Source: Candidatus Hydrogenedentota bacterium (lineage in GTDB: Bacteria > Hydrogenedentota > Hydrogenedentia > Hydrogenedentales > JAEUWI01). From it: a DNA stretch of 17,549 nucleotides. Positions 6,708 through 14,516 of this stretch are shown in pieces. A model generated the notes under the pieces. That model saw only the letters and a program-made list of their open reading frames with translations, did no database searches and was not told where the DNA came from. Within the stretch, counting starts at the first letter, position 1. Every line of letters begins with the position of its first letter. The stretch lies in the NCBI GenBank assembly GCA_030430835.1, contig JAUIKJ010000010.1, positions 1 through 17,549 of the forward strand, written 5' to 3'. A program made the translations under genes and the position numbers.

Positions 6708-7834
6708 GCGACGCGGCCGCCACGATGGATGCCGAGTCGCCCCAGCGGCGCTACCGTCCCGCACCGGGTTCGCGCGGCGGGTCGACACTCGTGCGCAGCA
6801 TATTCCAGCTCGCCCGCTTCACGGGATCCGACTGCGTGTATTTCGGTGATGACCATCTGTTGGTGCTCAAGCGCGCACTCGACGGCGTGGCGGCGCACCG
6901 CATCGCCTACGCCGACATTCGCGGGATCCGGCAGGCGCCCAATCCCTGCCAGCGCAACGCCTACCTCGCCTGGTTCTTCGTCCTGTTGCTTGCGGTCCTG
7001 TGTGTCCTGCTGGCGTCGATCCCCGCCATGGTCAACGTGGCCCTGACCTGGGGGGGACTGCTCTTCCTCCTTGCGGTTGCGGGACTGGGCAGCAATGCCC
7101 TGTACGGTCCTACCTGCACGGTCACGATCCTGACCGCCACCGGTGCCGAGACCCTGACCGGCCTCACCCGCGCGCGGCACGCCGACGCGGCGATTGCGGA
7201 GTTGATCCAGCATGTTGCCCTGGCCCAGGGCGAACTCCCGGAAGATTCCCGGGAACGGCCAGCGGAGGCGTGGCGGGCGGTTGACCACCCCAAGCCCGCC
7301 CTGGCCCACCGCTACGCCGTTGACAGCGCCGTGCAACCCAGCAATTCGGTGACCCCGCATACCGCGTTCTATGTGCTGCTCCTGATCATGAGCGCGTCCC
7401 TGCTGCTGGACCTGCAATTTCGTTCGGAGGCCAAGAACCTCCTGGATATGGTGCTCTATGCGGGTTCGCTACTGCTGGGCTGCTATGCCGTTGCGCGCCA
7501 ACGCCAGTCCATCATCTCGGAAGGACTCAAGCGCTTCACGCTGGTCACGCTCTTTGTGCAGGCCCTGTTCATCTATGTTGTGACCTTTTCGACGGTGTTC
7601 ATCTTTTCCTTCAGCGAGGCGCCGCCCGAGGACTGGCCGGCGTTCACGACCGGCATCGACTTTTCACAGGCGGAGTTCGCCATGCTGCTGCCACTGCTCT
7701 ATGTAGAGATCGTGTGGCACGCCCTGCCCGGTCTTCTGGGGCTGCTGTTCACCCTGGCGTACCGGATGCGGCGCGGCCGAATCGCGCAGGCCCGAGATTT
7801 CGACGCGGCCGCACGGAACGACACGCGATCATGA
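6704..7834 (+). CDS. Polytopic membrane protein with possible split PH-like domain
   Basis: I do not recognise a named family for this 376-aa protein. Residues 43-78 read as beta-strands (DCVYFGDDHLLVLKR, then HRIAYADIRGIRQ). A two-helix membrane hairpin follows (86-106, 112-129), then another strand and a helix (TCTVTILTATGAETLTGL and the helix around 158-172). That strand-hairpin-strand-helix order resembles bacterial PH-like domains with a membrane insertion, but this is inference. A disordered linker (175-215) leads to four more membrane helices in roughly 222-360 and a basic tail. The start overlaps the previous stop (ATGA), and the stop overlaps the next start (ATGA). Its place between two zinc-finger membrane proteins suggests a shared membrane complex. 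Confidence 0.7.
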   Translation: MSDAAATMDAESPQRRYRPAPGSRGGSTLVRSIFQLARFTGSDCVYFGDDHLLVLKRALDGVAAHRIAYADIRGIRQAPNPCQRNAYLAWFFVLLLAVLCVLLASIPAMVNVALTWGGLLFLLAVAGLGSNALYGPTCTVTILTATGAETLTGLTRARHADAAIAELIQHVALAQGELPEDSRERPAEAWRAVDHPKPALAHRYAVDSAVQPSNSVTPHTAFYVLLLIMSASLLLDLQFRSEAKNLLDMVLYAGSLLLGCYAVARQRQSIISEGLKRFTLVTLFVQALFIYVVTFSTVFIFSFSEAPPEDWPAFTTGIDFSQAEFAMLLPLLYVEIVWHALPGLLGLLFTLAYRMRRGRIAQARDFDAAARNDTRS

Positions 7835-8202
7835 GTGGCCTCGCGCGCCAACGCTGCTACAACCACGCGACCCGCGAGGCCGCGGCGCGTTGTCTGGGCT
7901 GTCAGCGCGACTACTGCCGTGAGTGTGTCTCCGAACATGAAGGGCGATACCTCTGTGCCCGCTGCATCGCGGCCGAGGCTGCCGGCGCGGATCACGGTGC
8001 AACAGACCGCCTCGCGTTGGGCGGACTCGTCGCCTTCGTTGCAGGTGTGTGCGTGTTGTGGTTCGTCTTCATGATCTACGGCCGCCTCGTCTACGCGATT
8101 CCTTCGGAGTTTCACTTCCTCGAGCAGGGCAATGACGCCACCTACTACGAAGGGGAAACCGGGCATGCGGCGGATGGCGTCACCAATGGGCAAGCCCCAT
8201 GA
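7831..8202 (+). CDS. Small single-span protein with B-box-like zinc finger
   Basis: The 123-aa protein has an N-terminal finger with ligands Cys9, His12, Cys21, Cys24, Cys29, Cys32, Cys42 and Cys45, then one membrane helix at about 61-85 and a polar tail of about 35 residues. The spacing C-x2-H-x8-C-x2-C-x4-C-x2-C-x9-C-x2-C is exactly that of the finger in the protein encoded at 6018-6707, so the two fingers are probably paralogous. The reduced size suggests an adaptor or regulatory subunit, but no activity can be assigned. It starts at ATG 7831 overlapping the preceding stop, and its own stop overlaps the DUF4129 gene (ATGA at 8199-8202). Confidence 0.75.
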   Translation: MSGLARQRCYNHATREAAARCLGCQRDYCRECVSEHEGRYLCARCIAAEAAGADHGATDRLALGGLVAFVAGVCVLWFVFMIYGRLVYAIPSEFHFLEQGNDATYYEGETGHAADGVTNGQAP

Positions 8203-9956
8203 AGGCCGCCGCCGTTCCGCAAGGCCCGCCGGGCGTGGCGATCTGCGATCAGGCCTGGCGTCTTGTACGTGCCGAGTTCTGGACTGCGCTGCCCCTGTAC
8301 TTCATCGGCACCCTGCCCTTCGCGCTGAGCGTTGCCTGGCTCTGGTTCGTGACCACCAACGACCCGCTTGCATTGCAGCAGTTGCCCGGTATCGCGTTGG
8401 CGACCGCACTGGCCTTCGTCTGGATGAAGACCTGGCAGGCGCGTTATGCGCAGCACCTCCTCGCCCGCCTGGAAGATCGTGCGCCCGCACCCTATGGTGT
8501 TCGCGCGTTCTGTCGCAGCGCGGCCACCCAGGCGGGGCTGCAGAGCCTGAGTTGGATCGCGTTGCCCCTGGCGCTGCTGGTGACGGTGCCCTTCGCCTGG
8601 GTCTATGGCTACTTTCAGACGGTTACCGTGCTTGATGACGGCGGCAGTGCATCGCCACGCGCGCTCAGCCGCGATGCCTTGCGGCATGCCCAGGTCTGGC
8701 CGCGCCAGAACCACATCATCTTCTGGATCTACAGCCCTTTTCTGTTGCAACTGAACGCCGTCTACCACTACGTCGTGCTTCCCGGCCTCGAGGCCTACAC
8801 GCCGACGGTCCTTCAGTTTATGGGCTACCTGCTTGCGATGGTCTTTCTCGTGGTCAGTATTCCCCTGTGCCCACTTGGGGTGGTGACCTACCTGAACGTG
8901 TCGGCGGCCATCGCCACGATCTTTTTTCTGCTCAAGACCTTCTTCGCGATCGATACCGTGTTTACCCTCGCCCCGGATACCTTGCAGAATTCCGCCACCT
9001 TCATGGTGTCCATGTTGATCACCGGTATGTGCCTCGATCCATTGCTGAAGGCGGCCTATGTCATCCGGTGTTTTCACAGTCGTGCCCGAAGCACCGGCCA
9101 GGATCTTCGCGTGCGGCTGCGGGGCATGCGCGCTCCCTCGATCACGCTGATCGGCGTGGTCGTGCTCGGATCAATCGCCTTCCCCGCCGGTGCGCAGGAC
9201 AACACAAAGACGATCGATCCCACCGCCCTCGACGCAGCGATAAAGCAGACCCTTGAGACCCACCGCTACAATTGGCGCGTGCCCCCGGAACAGGTCGACG
9301 AGGCAGCAATGCCGCTGATTGGCGGGCTCAACGCGATGCTGCACGATGTGCTTATGTCGACGCGCGATGGCCTGGAGCGCTTCCTTCGCTCGCTGCGTGA
9401 GTTTTTGGGTGGGGAACCCGACGCGGCGGACATGGAAGAAGCCGCGCGCGGTGTTGCTGCGCTCACGCGCTTCCTGCGGGTGCTCCTCGTGCTATTGAGC
9501 GTGGCGCTGGTTCTGGTGCTGTTTGTGCTGTTCTACCGCGCATGGGCCCGCCGCCGCTCGGGTGTGGTGTTGGAGACCGATCCGGCGGATGCACGGCCCA
9601 CGCCCGATCTGGAAGACGAGACGACTTCCGCCGACCAGTTGCCGGAGGAAGGCTGGCTCGAATTGGCCCGGGAACTGCAAGCCCGGGGCGAGCACCGGCT
9701 CGCCATTCGTGCACTCTTCCTCGCTACGCTCGCCCGCCTCGCACACCTGGGTTTTATCCACATCGCGCGCTTCAAGACAAACCGCGACTACAGCCGGGAA
9801 CTCGAACGCCGCGCGCACGTGGTGCCGGACATTCTCCGGACCTTCCAGGACAGTGCGCGCGTGTACGACGCGGTTTGGTACGGAACCCACGCGGCGCGTG
9901 CCGAAAATGTCGACCGACTGATTGAGAATCGGGAGCGTCTCCGTGGACACGCCTAG
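8199..9956 (+). CDS. Polytopic membrane protein fused to a DUF4129 domain
   Basis: The 585-aa product has two parts. Residues 1-309 are a multi-helix membrane domain I cannot name. Residues 310-333 look like a signal peptide (MRAPSITLIGVVVLGSIAF ending in PAGA-QDN). An extracytoplasmic region with amphipathic helices follows, then a membrane helix at about 425-446 and a cytoplasmic DUF4129 domain at about 485-575 with GEHRLAIRALFLATLARL, TNRDYSRELERR and the closing VYDAVWYGTH. DUF4129 proteins are usual partners of MoxR/DUF58 operons, and some are fused to transglutaminase-like domains; none is visible here. The internal signal-like segment suggests fusion of an ancestral separate DUF4129 gene to an upstream membrane protein. 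The start overlaps the previous stop by 4 nt. Confidence 0.85.
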   Translation: MKAAAVPQGPPGVAICDQAWRLVRAEFWTALPLYFIGTLPFALSVAWLWFVTTNDPLALQQLPGIALATALAFVWMKTWQARYAQHLLARLEDRAPAPYGVRAFCRSAATQAGLQSLSWIALPLALLVTVPFAWVYGYFQTVTVLDDGGSASPRALSRDALRHAQVWPRQNHIIFWIYSPFLLQLNAVYHYVVLPGLEAYTPTVLQFMGYLLAMVFLVVSIPLCPLGVVTYLNVSAAIATIFFLLKTFFAIDTVFTLAPDTLQNSATFMVSMLITGMCLDPLLKAAYVIRCFHSRARSTGQDLRVRLRGMRAPSITLIGVVVLGSIAFPAGAQDNTKTIDPTALDAAIKQTLETHRYNWRVPPEQVDEAAMPLIGGLNAMLHDVLMSTRDGLERFLRSLREFLGGEPDAADMEEAARGVAALTRFLRVLLVLLSVALVLVLFVLFYRAWARRRSGVVLETDPADARPTPDLEDETTSADQLPEEGWLELARELQARGEHRLAIRALFLATLARLAHLGFIHIARFKTNRDYSRELERRAHVVPDILRTFQDSARVYDAVWYGTHAARAENVDRLIENRERLRGHA

Positions 9957-11211
9957 GCCACGATTTCCGATTGCCGCGGCGCTGGCTGCAGGCATGGCCC
10001 TGGCCTTTGTGGCGGGCATGTGGTGGATCATGCACGAGCGTGCCGCGGCGGGGGAGGGCTACGACGCCTACTCGAGCTATCGCAGCGACCCCATCGGGCT
10101 CTCTGCGTTGCACGACGCGCTGGCCACGCTGCCGGGACACTCGGTGCAGCGCAACCACCAGGATCTGACGCGCCTCCGCAAGGGGGAGGACACCACGCTG
10201 CTCTTCGGTGGCGCCTGGCACAGCCCGGATCCCGTGGCGCTGGTTGAGGCGATCGAGGGCTTCGTGGCGAGTGGTGGCCGGTTGGTGATCGCGTTCCAAT
10301 CGCTCGGGATGTCCGCCAGCGAATACGCGGACTACCGTGATGCCTATGACGCGGATTCTCCCGTAACGCCAGATGATGATGAGGCGGTCCGAGAAACAGG
10401 CGAAGACGGCGACCCGGAAGAAGATACGCGATCCATACGTGCACGCTGGGCTGACCCGGGGCTGGTCTGGATAGACGACGCCTGGGGGTTCCGGTACGTC
10501 GTGCGCGATTGGCCCGGCGCCCCACCGCGTGAACCGCGTGACGCCGTACGCACCATCGACGACACCACCTTGCCAGCGCGGCTCGCCTGGTATGCGACGG
10601 AATACTTCGAGCCGAAGACACCCGAGTGGCGGACCCTCTACGAGGTCGATGGACATGCCGTGCTTATGGAACGCCGGTGGGGGAAGGGCGCCATCGTCGT
10701 TGCGAGTGACACCTACCTCTTCAGCAACGAGGGCCTGGCCTTCGATACCGCGCCCGCGCTAATCGCCTGGACCCTGGGTGGCAACCGCCGCATTGTGATC
10801 GACGAGACGACCCACAATGTCCGTCAGGAGGTGGGGATCATGGGGCTGATCCGTCGCTATCGGCTCTCCGGCCTGCTCGTGGCCGGGGCGGTGATCGCGT
10901 TGCTCTACATCTGGCGGCAGGCTGTGCCGCTGGTGCCGCGACACAGCCTCGCGCGCGAGCGTGAAGTGGCGCAAGCGCAGTCCATGCGGGACGCCTATGC
11001 GGGACTGGTGCGCCTATTGGCGCGTAGCGTGCCGCGCAAGAAACTAATTCCGGCGGCGGTCGTCCAGTGGCGCCGCGCCTTGCCGCACAGCGCGCGGGCG
11101 GACGCGTCCCGGCTGGACCGTGTGCAAGCGGTGGCCGCGCGCGCGGACGCGGGCGACGATCCCGTCGCCGCCTATCGAGAGATTGTCCAACGCCTCAAGG
11201 AAAGGACCTGA
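9943..11211 (+). CDS. DUF4350 domain membrane protein
   Basis: The 422-aa protein has an N-terminal membrane anchor (about 9-30) and a DUF4350 domain beginning near SSYRSDPIGLSALHDAL (44-60) and continuing through LLFGGAWHSPDPVALVEAIE and FVASGGRLVIAFQS (107-120). An acidic loop lies at about 134-163, a second membrane helix at about 308-326, and a basic helical cytoplasmic tail follows. DUF4350 proteins sit beside MoxR ATPases and DUF4129 proteins in many genomes; the role is unknown, though the fold resembles a class I glutamine amidotransferase-like sandwich without evident catalytic residues. GTG 9943 is chosen for its GGGAG 7 nt upstream; it overlaps the DUF4129 stop by 14 nt. The TTG at 9922 is a less likely start. 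The MoxR gene starts 4 nt after the stop. Confidence 0.85.
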   Translation: MDTPRPRFPIAAALAAGMALAFVAGMWWIMHERAAAGEGYDAYSSYRSDPIGLSALHDALATLPGHSVQRNHQDLTRLRKGEDTTLLFGGAWHSPDPVALVEAIEGFVASGGRLVIAFQSLGMSASEYADYRDAYDADSPVTPDDDEAVRETGEDGDPEEDTRSIRARWADPGLVWIDDAWGFRYVVRDWPGAPPREPRDAVRTIDDTTLPARLAWYATEYFEPKTPEWRTLYEVDGHAVLMERRWGKGAIVVASDTYLFSNEGLAFDTAPALIAWTLGGNRRIVIDETTHNVRQEVGIMGLIRRYRLSGLLVAGAVIALLYIWRQAVPLVPRHSLAREREVAQAQSMRDAYAGLVRLLARSVPRKKLIPAAVVQWRRALPHSARADASRLDRVQAVAARADAGDDPVAAYREIVQRLKERT

Positions 11212-11215
11212 ACCG

Positions 11216-12181
11216 GTGAGCATCACATTACAGGAAGTACACGGAATCCTTGCGCAGGTGCGCGCGGAAGTCGGCAAGGTCATCATCGGCCACCAGGACG
11301 CCCTGGACCAGGCGCTGATTGTGATCTTTAGTGGTCAGCACGCGCTCGTCGAAGGTGTGCCCGGGGTGGCGAAAACCCTGCTGGTACGCACCCTCGCGCA
11401 GGTGCTCGGCAGCGACTTCAACCGAATCCAGTTTACGCCGGACCTGATGCCCGCGGACATCACGGGCACGAACGTGTTCAACCTCAAGGACAACGCCTTC
11501 ACCTTGTTGAAAGGTCCGGTGTTCACCTCCTTCCTGCTCGCGGACGAGATCAACCGCGCACCCGCGAAGACCCAATCTGCACTCCTGCAGGCGATGCAGG
11601 AGCGTCGGGTCACCATCGATCGCGAGACCTATGCGCTTCCGGACAGTTTTACCGTTTTCGCCACGCAGAACCCCATCGAGTACGAAGGCACCTATCCCTT
11701 GCCCGAGGCGCAGGTGGATCGCTTCATGCTCAAGATTCTCATGGACAACCCGGAGCGCGGGGAAGAAGTGGAACTCGCACAGCGGACGCTCGGGGCAGAA
11801 GCGCCGGAAGCGATACTCGAGCGTGGTGCCGTACAGCCGGTCTTGACCGAGGACCGGATTCTCGCCGTGCGCGATGCGCTCGGCCAAGTCGTTGTGCGCC
11901 CGGAACTGGTCGCCTACGCGGTGGATGTTGTGCGTGCGACCCGCAGCCACAGCAGCGTCATGGTCGGTGCAGGACCCCGCGCCACGCAGGGCCTCTTGCT
12001 CGCGGCGCGGGTATTTGCCGCACTTGATGGCCGTGACTTCGTCACGCCCGACGACATCAAGGCCCTGTCCCGAAGCGTGCTGGATCATCGCCTTATCCTT
12101 CGTCCCGAGTACGAGATCGAAGGGCTGACCACGGGCGAGGTCGTGCAGCAGATATTGCAGGAGGTTGTCGTACCCCGGTGA
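11216..12181 (+). CDS. MoxR-family AAA+ ATPase
   Basis: The 321-aa cytoplasmic ATPase is probably a chaperone-like remodelling enzyme that acts on partner proteins of the same operon. Walker A is GVPGVAKT (47-54) in the MoxR form. Walker B ends in Asp110-Glu111 (LLADEINRAPAKTQSALLQ), sensor 1 is Asn152 (ATQNPIEYEGTYPLPEAQ), and the arginine in EAQVDRF is Arg169. The C-terminal lid helices include GAGPRATQGLLLAARVFA. The length is normal. GTG 11216 is chosen because an AAGGAAAGG lies about 10 nt upstream and the open frame before it is a shadow of DUF4350. The stop overlaps the DUF58 gene start (GTGA). MoxR paired with a DUF58 protein is the conserved core of this operon type. Confidence 0.95.
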   Translation: MSITLQEVHGILAQVRAEVGKVIIGHQDALDQALIVIFSGQHALVEGVPGVAKTLLVRTLAQVLGSDFNRIQFTPDLMPADITGTNVFNLKDNAFTLLKGPVFTSFLLADEINRAPAKTQSALLQAMQERRVTIDRETYALPDSFTVFATQNPIEYEGTYPLPEAQVDRFMLKILMDNPERGEEVELAQRTLGAEAPEAILERGAVQPVLTEDRILAVRDALGQVVVRPELVAYAVDVVRATRSHSSVMVGAGPRATQGLLLAARVFAALDGRDFVTPDDIKALSRSVLDHRLILRPEYEIEGLTTGEVVQQILQEVVVPR

Positions 12182-13515
12182 TGGTTCCGTCCTACAGTTT
12201 GATCCGCTGGAGCGGCGTCGTGCTGGTGTCCTGCGCGATCGCGGTGGCCACGGTGCCCGGTCTGCTGCTGGGCGCGGCGTGCATCGTGATCGGCTTTGCC
12301 GTCTTGGTGCTTGCCGACGCTGCGCGCGGCAACGCGCGCATTCGCCCCATCACGGTGCAACTGCCCCCGGATCTCCGCCTGACCAAGGATCGCGAGGGCA
12401 ACTTGCCGGTCACCATTGCACAGGACCCGGCCGAAGTGCGGCAGATTCGCATGGGAATCGCATGGCCCGCGCCGCTGCACGTGGAGGCGGAAGCCATCGG
12501 CGTTGCGCTCGCGGCGCAACCGCAACAGAGATTCTTGTGGACCGTACTGCCCCGCGAACGGGGCGACTTTCCGATTGATTCGGTTTACCTCGAATGCCCT
12601 TCCCCGCTTGGTTTCTGGTGCATGCGCGCCGCGCGTAGCACCGCGTGCCAGGTGCGGGTCTATCCAAACCTGCAACCGGAACGGAAACAACTCGCCGCGA
12701 TATTTCTGAACCGCGGGGGGCTCGGGGGGCATGCCCGCCGGCAGGTCGGCAAGGGGCGCGAGTTCGAGAAGCTGCGTGAGTGGCTTCCCGGCGACGGTTA
12801 CGAGGACATCCATTGGAAGGCGACCGCGCGCCGTGGCTTTCCCATCACCAAGGACTACCAGATTGAGCGTACGCAGGAAGTCTATGTAGTGCTCGATGCG
12901 TCGCGCCTCAGCGCCCGCGTCGCACCGGGAACCCAGCCGGACACCGTCGAAACTGCGCTCGAACGCATGATTCAAGCGGCCATGACCATGGGACTCGTGG
13001 CGGAGAAACAAGGCGACCACTTCGGGCTGCTCACCTTCAGCGATGGCATCCATACCTTTCTGCGTGCGCGCAACGGGAAGACCCATTTCAACGCGATGCG
13101 CGAAGCGCTCTACCGGCTGCAGCCCCGGCCGGTAAACCCCGACTACGACGAAGTGGCGTCCTTCATCCGCCTCCGCCTGCGGCGCCGCGCCCTGGTGGTG
13201 TTTCTCACCAACCTCGACGACCCGGTCCTCTCCGAAAATTTCGCGGCCGCGCTTCGGCTGATCACACGCCGGCATCTGGTCATGGCGAACACCATCACAC
13301 CGCAGGGCATGGAGCCACTCTTCGCACACGACGATGTCGCCAGCGTGGGGGACGTGTACCGAAAACTCGCGGGCCACCTGCAGTGGCATGATCTGCAGGA
13401 ACTGCGTCAGGGCCTGCACCGGCAGGGCGTTACCCTGCACCTGACGAGCCACGCATCGCTCGCACCGGAACTGGTTTCACAGTATATGGACGTCAAACGA
13501 AGGCAGACCCTGTGA
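12178..13515 (+). CDS. DUF58 protein (MoxR partner)
   Basis: The 445-aa protein begins with two close membrane helices (about 8-50). A beta-rich region leads to the DUF58 signature GREFEKLREWLPGDG (193-207) continuing as IHWKATARRGFPITKDY, then a von Willebrand factor A-like fold starting at VYVVLDASRLS. DUF58 proteins are the standard partners of MoxR ATPases, and the VWA-like part is thought to be the recognised surface. The metal site is degenerate: Asp240 and Ser242 are present, but the second serine of D-x-S-x-S is Leu. GTG 12178 (AGGAGG 13 nt upstream) and ATG 12181 differ by one codon and cannot be separated. The stop overlaps the SpoIIM gene by 4 nt (GTGA). Confidence 0.92.
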   Translation: MMVPSYSLIRWSGVVLVSCAIAVATVPGLLLGAACIVIGFAVLVLADAARGNARIRPITVQLPPDLRLTKDREGNLPVTIAQDPAEVRQIRMGIAWPAPLHVEAEAIGVALAAQPQQRFLWTVLPRERGDFPIDSVYLECPSPLGFWCMRAARSTACQVRVYPNLQPERKQLAAIFLNRGGLGGHARRQVGKGREFEKLREWLPGDGYEDIHWKATARRGFPITKDYQIERTQEVYVVLDASRLSARVAPGTQPDTVETALERMIQAAMTMGLVAEKQGDHFGLLTFSDGIHTFLRARNGKTHFNAMREALYRLQPRPVNPDYDEVASFIRLRLRRRALVVFLTNLDDPVLSENFAAALRLITRRHLVMANTITPQGMEPLFAHDDVASVGDVYRKLAGHLQWHDLQELRQGLHRQGVTLHLTSHASLAPELVSQYMDVKRRQTL

Positions 13516-14516
13516 TACTTGATCTCGAGAAATTCGTGCGGGAGGAGCGTCCCTATTGGGACGAACTCGATGCGCGTCTCCAGCGGGAGCAACCGGTCTC
13601 CGACCTGGCGTCGGCGCGCCGGCTCTACTACCTGTACCGGCGCGCCGCCTCCGACCTGGCCCGCCTCGATACCTTGGCCACGGAACCCGCGATGCGCGGG
13701 TATCTGGAGCAATTGGTCGGCCGCGCCTACGCCGAGGTGCATGGCGCGCGTAAGCGGCCCTACGCCCTGCGGCCCCTGCACTGGCTTCGTGTTACCCTGC
13801 CTTCGACCTTCCGCCGCCACGCGCGGGCCTTTCAACTCGCCACCCTGATCACCCTGATTGGCGCACTCTTCGGCGCGGGTGCGGTGCTGCTGGACCCCGA
13901 CGCCAAGGGGGTCATCATGCCCTTCTCGCATCTGCTGGGGGATCCTTCGGATCGCGTGGCTATGGAAGAAGCGGCCGCGCAAGAAAGTGACGCGCGCCCC
14001 GCGCATTCCTCCTTCGCCGCGATGCTGATGACGAACAACATCCGGGTCAGCATTCTCGCGATGGCCTTTGGCATTGCCTGGGGGTTGGGCACCGCGGTGA
14101 TGCTCTTTTACAACGGCGTCATACTTGGCGCCGTCATGCTCGACTACATTCGCGCAGGCGAGGGCGTATTCCTCGCAGGTTGGCTATTGCCGCATGGCTC
14201 CATTGAGATTCCGGCGATCCTCTTCGCGGGGCAGGCCGGCTTTATCCTTGGCGGTGCGGTCATTGGGCGCGGTACCGCGCAAACTCTGCGCGAGCGCATG
14301 CGCGAAAGCGGCCCGGACATTGTCACCCTCATCGCCGGGGTAGGCCTGTTCCTGATCTGGGCCGGCCTGATTGAGTCCTTCTTCTCACAGTATCACGCAC
14401 CCGTGTTTCCCTATTGGCTCAAGATCAGCTTCGGCCTGGTGGAACTCGTGCTGCTCTTCGCCTACCTCGGGTTGTCCGGACGGCAGTACGGCGGGGAGAA
14501 TGGCCGTGTCGCGTGA
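13512..14516 (+). CDS. Stage II sporulation protein M (SpoIIM) family membrane protein
   Basis: The 334-aa protein has a soluble helical N-terminus (1-100) with the family pattern ARRLYYLYRRAASDLARL at about 35-52. The membrane core has five or so helices: about 108-128, 180-210, 218-235, 272-292 and 300-322. SpoIIM is named from endospore formers, where it works in forespore engulfment, but this branch sits in MoxR operons of non-sporulating bacteria and its function there is unknown. Nothing else in the window suggests sporulation. GTG 13512 overlaps the DUF58 stop (GTGA), and the residues following it align with the expected start of the helical domain. The stop overlaps the downstream RDD gene by 11 nt if the GTG start is used there. 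Confidence 0.87.
   Translation: MILDLEKFVREERPYWDELDARLQREQPVSDLASARRLYYLYRRAASDLARLDTLATEPAMRGYLEQLVGRAYAEVHGARKRPYALRPLHWLRVTLPSTFRRHARAFQLATLITLIGALFGAGAVLLDPDAKGVIMPFSHLLGDPSDRVAMEEAAAQESDARPAHSSFAAMLMTNNIRVSILAMAFGIAWGLGTAVMLFYNGVILGAVMLDYIRAGEGVFLAGWLLPHGSIEIPAILFAGQAGFILGGAVIGRGTAQTLRERMRESGPDIVTLIAGVGLFLIWAGLIESFFSQYHAPVFPYWLKISFGLVELVLLFAYLGLSGRQYGGENGRVA

Noticed and set aside
12085..13452. 455-codon minus-strand open frame opposite DUF58
   Set aside because: It lies wholly under a gene with clear DUF58 motifs and has shadow composition without any recognisable domain.
13512..14516. Reading the SpoIIM gene as evidence of endospore formation
   Set aside because: SpoIIM-family proteins are common in MoxR operons of non-sporulating bacteria and no other sporulation gene is in the window.
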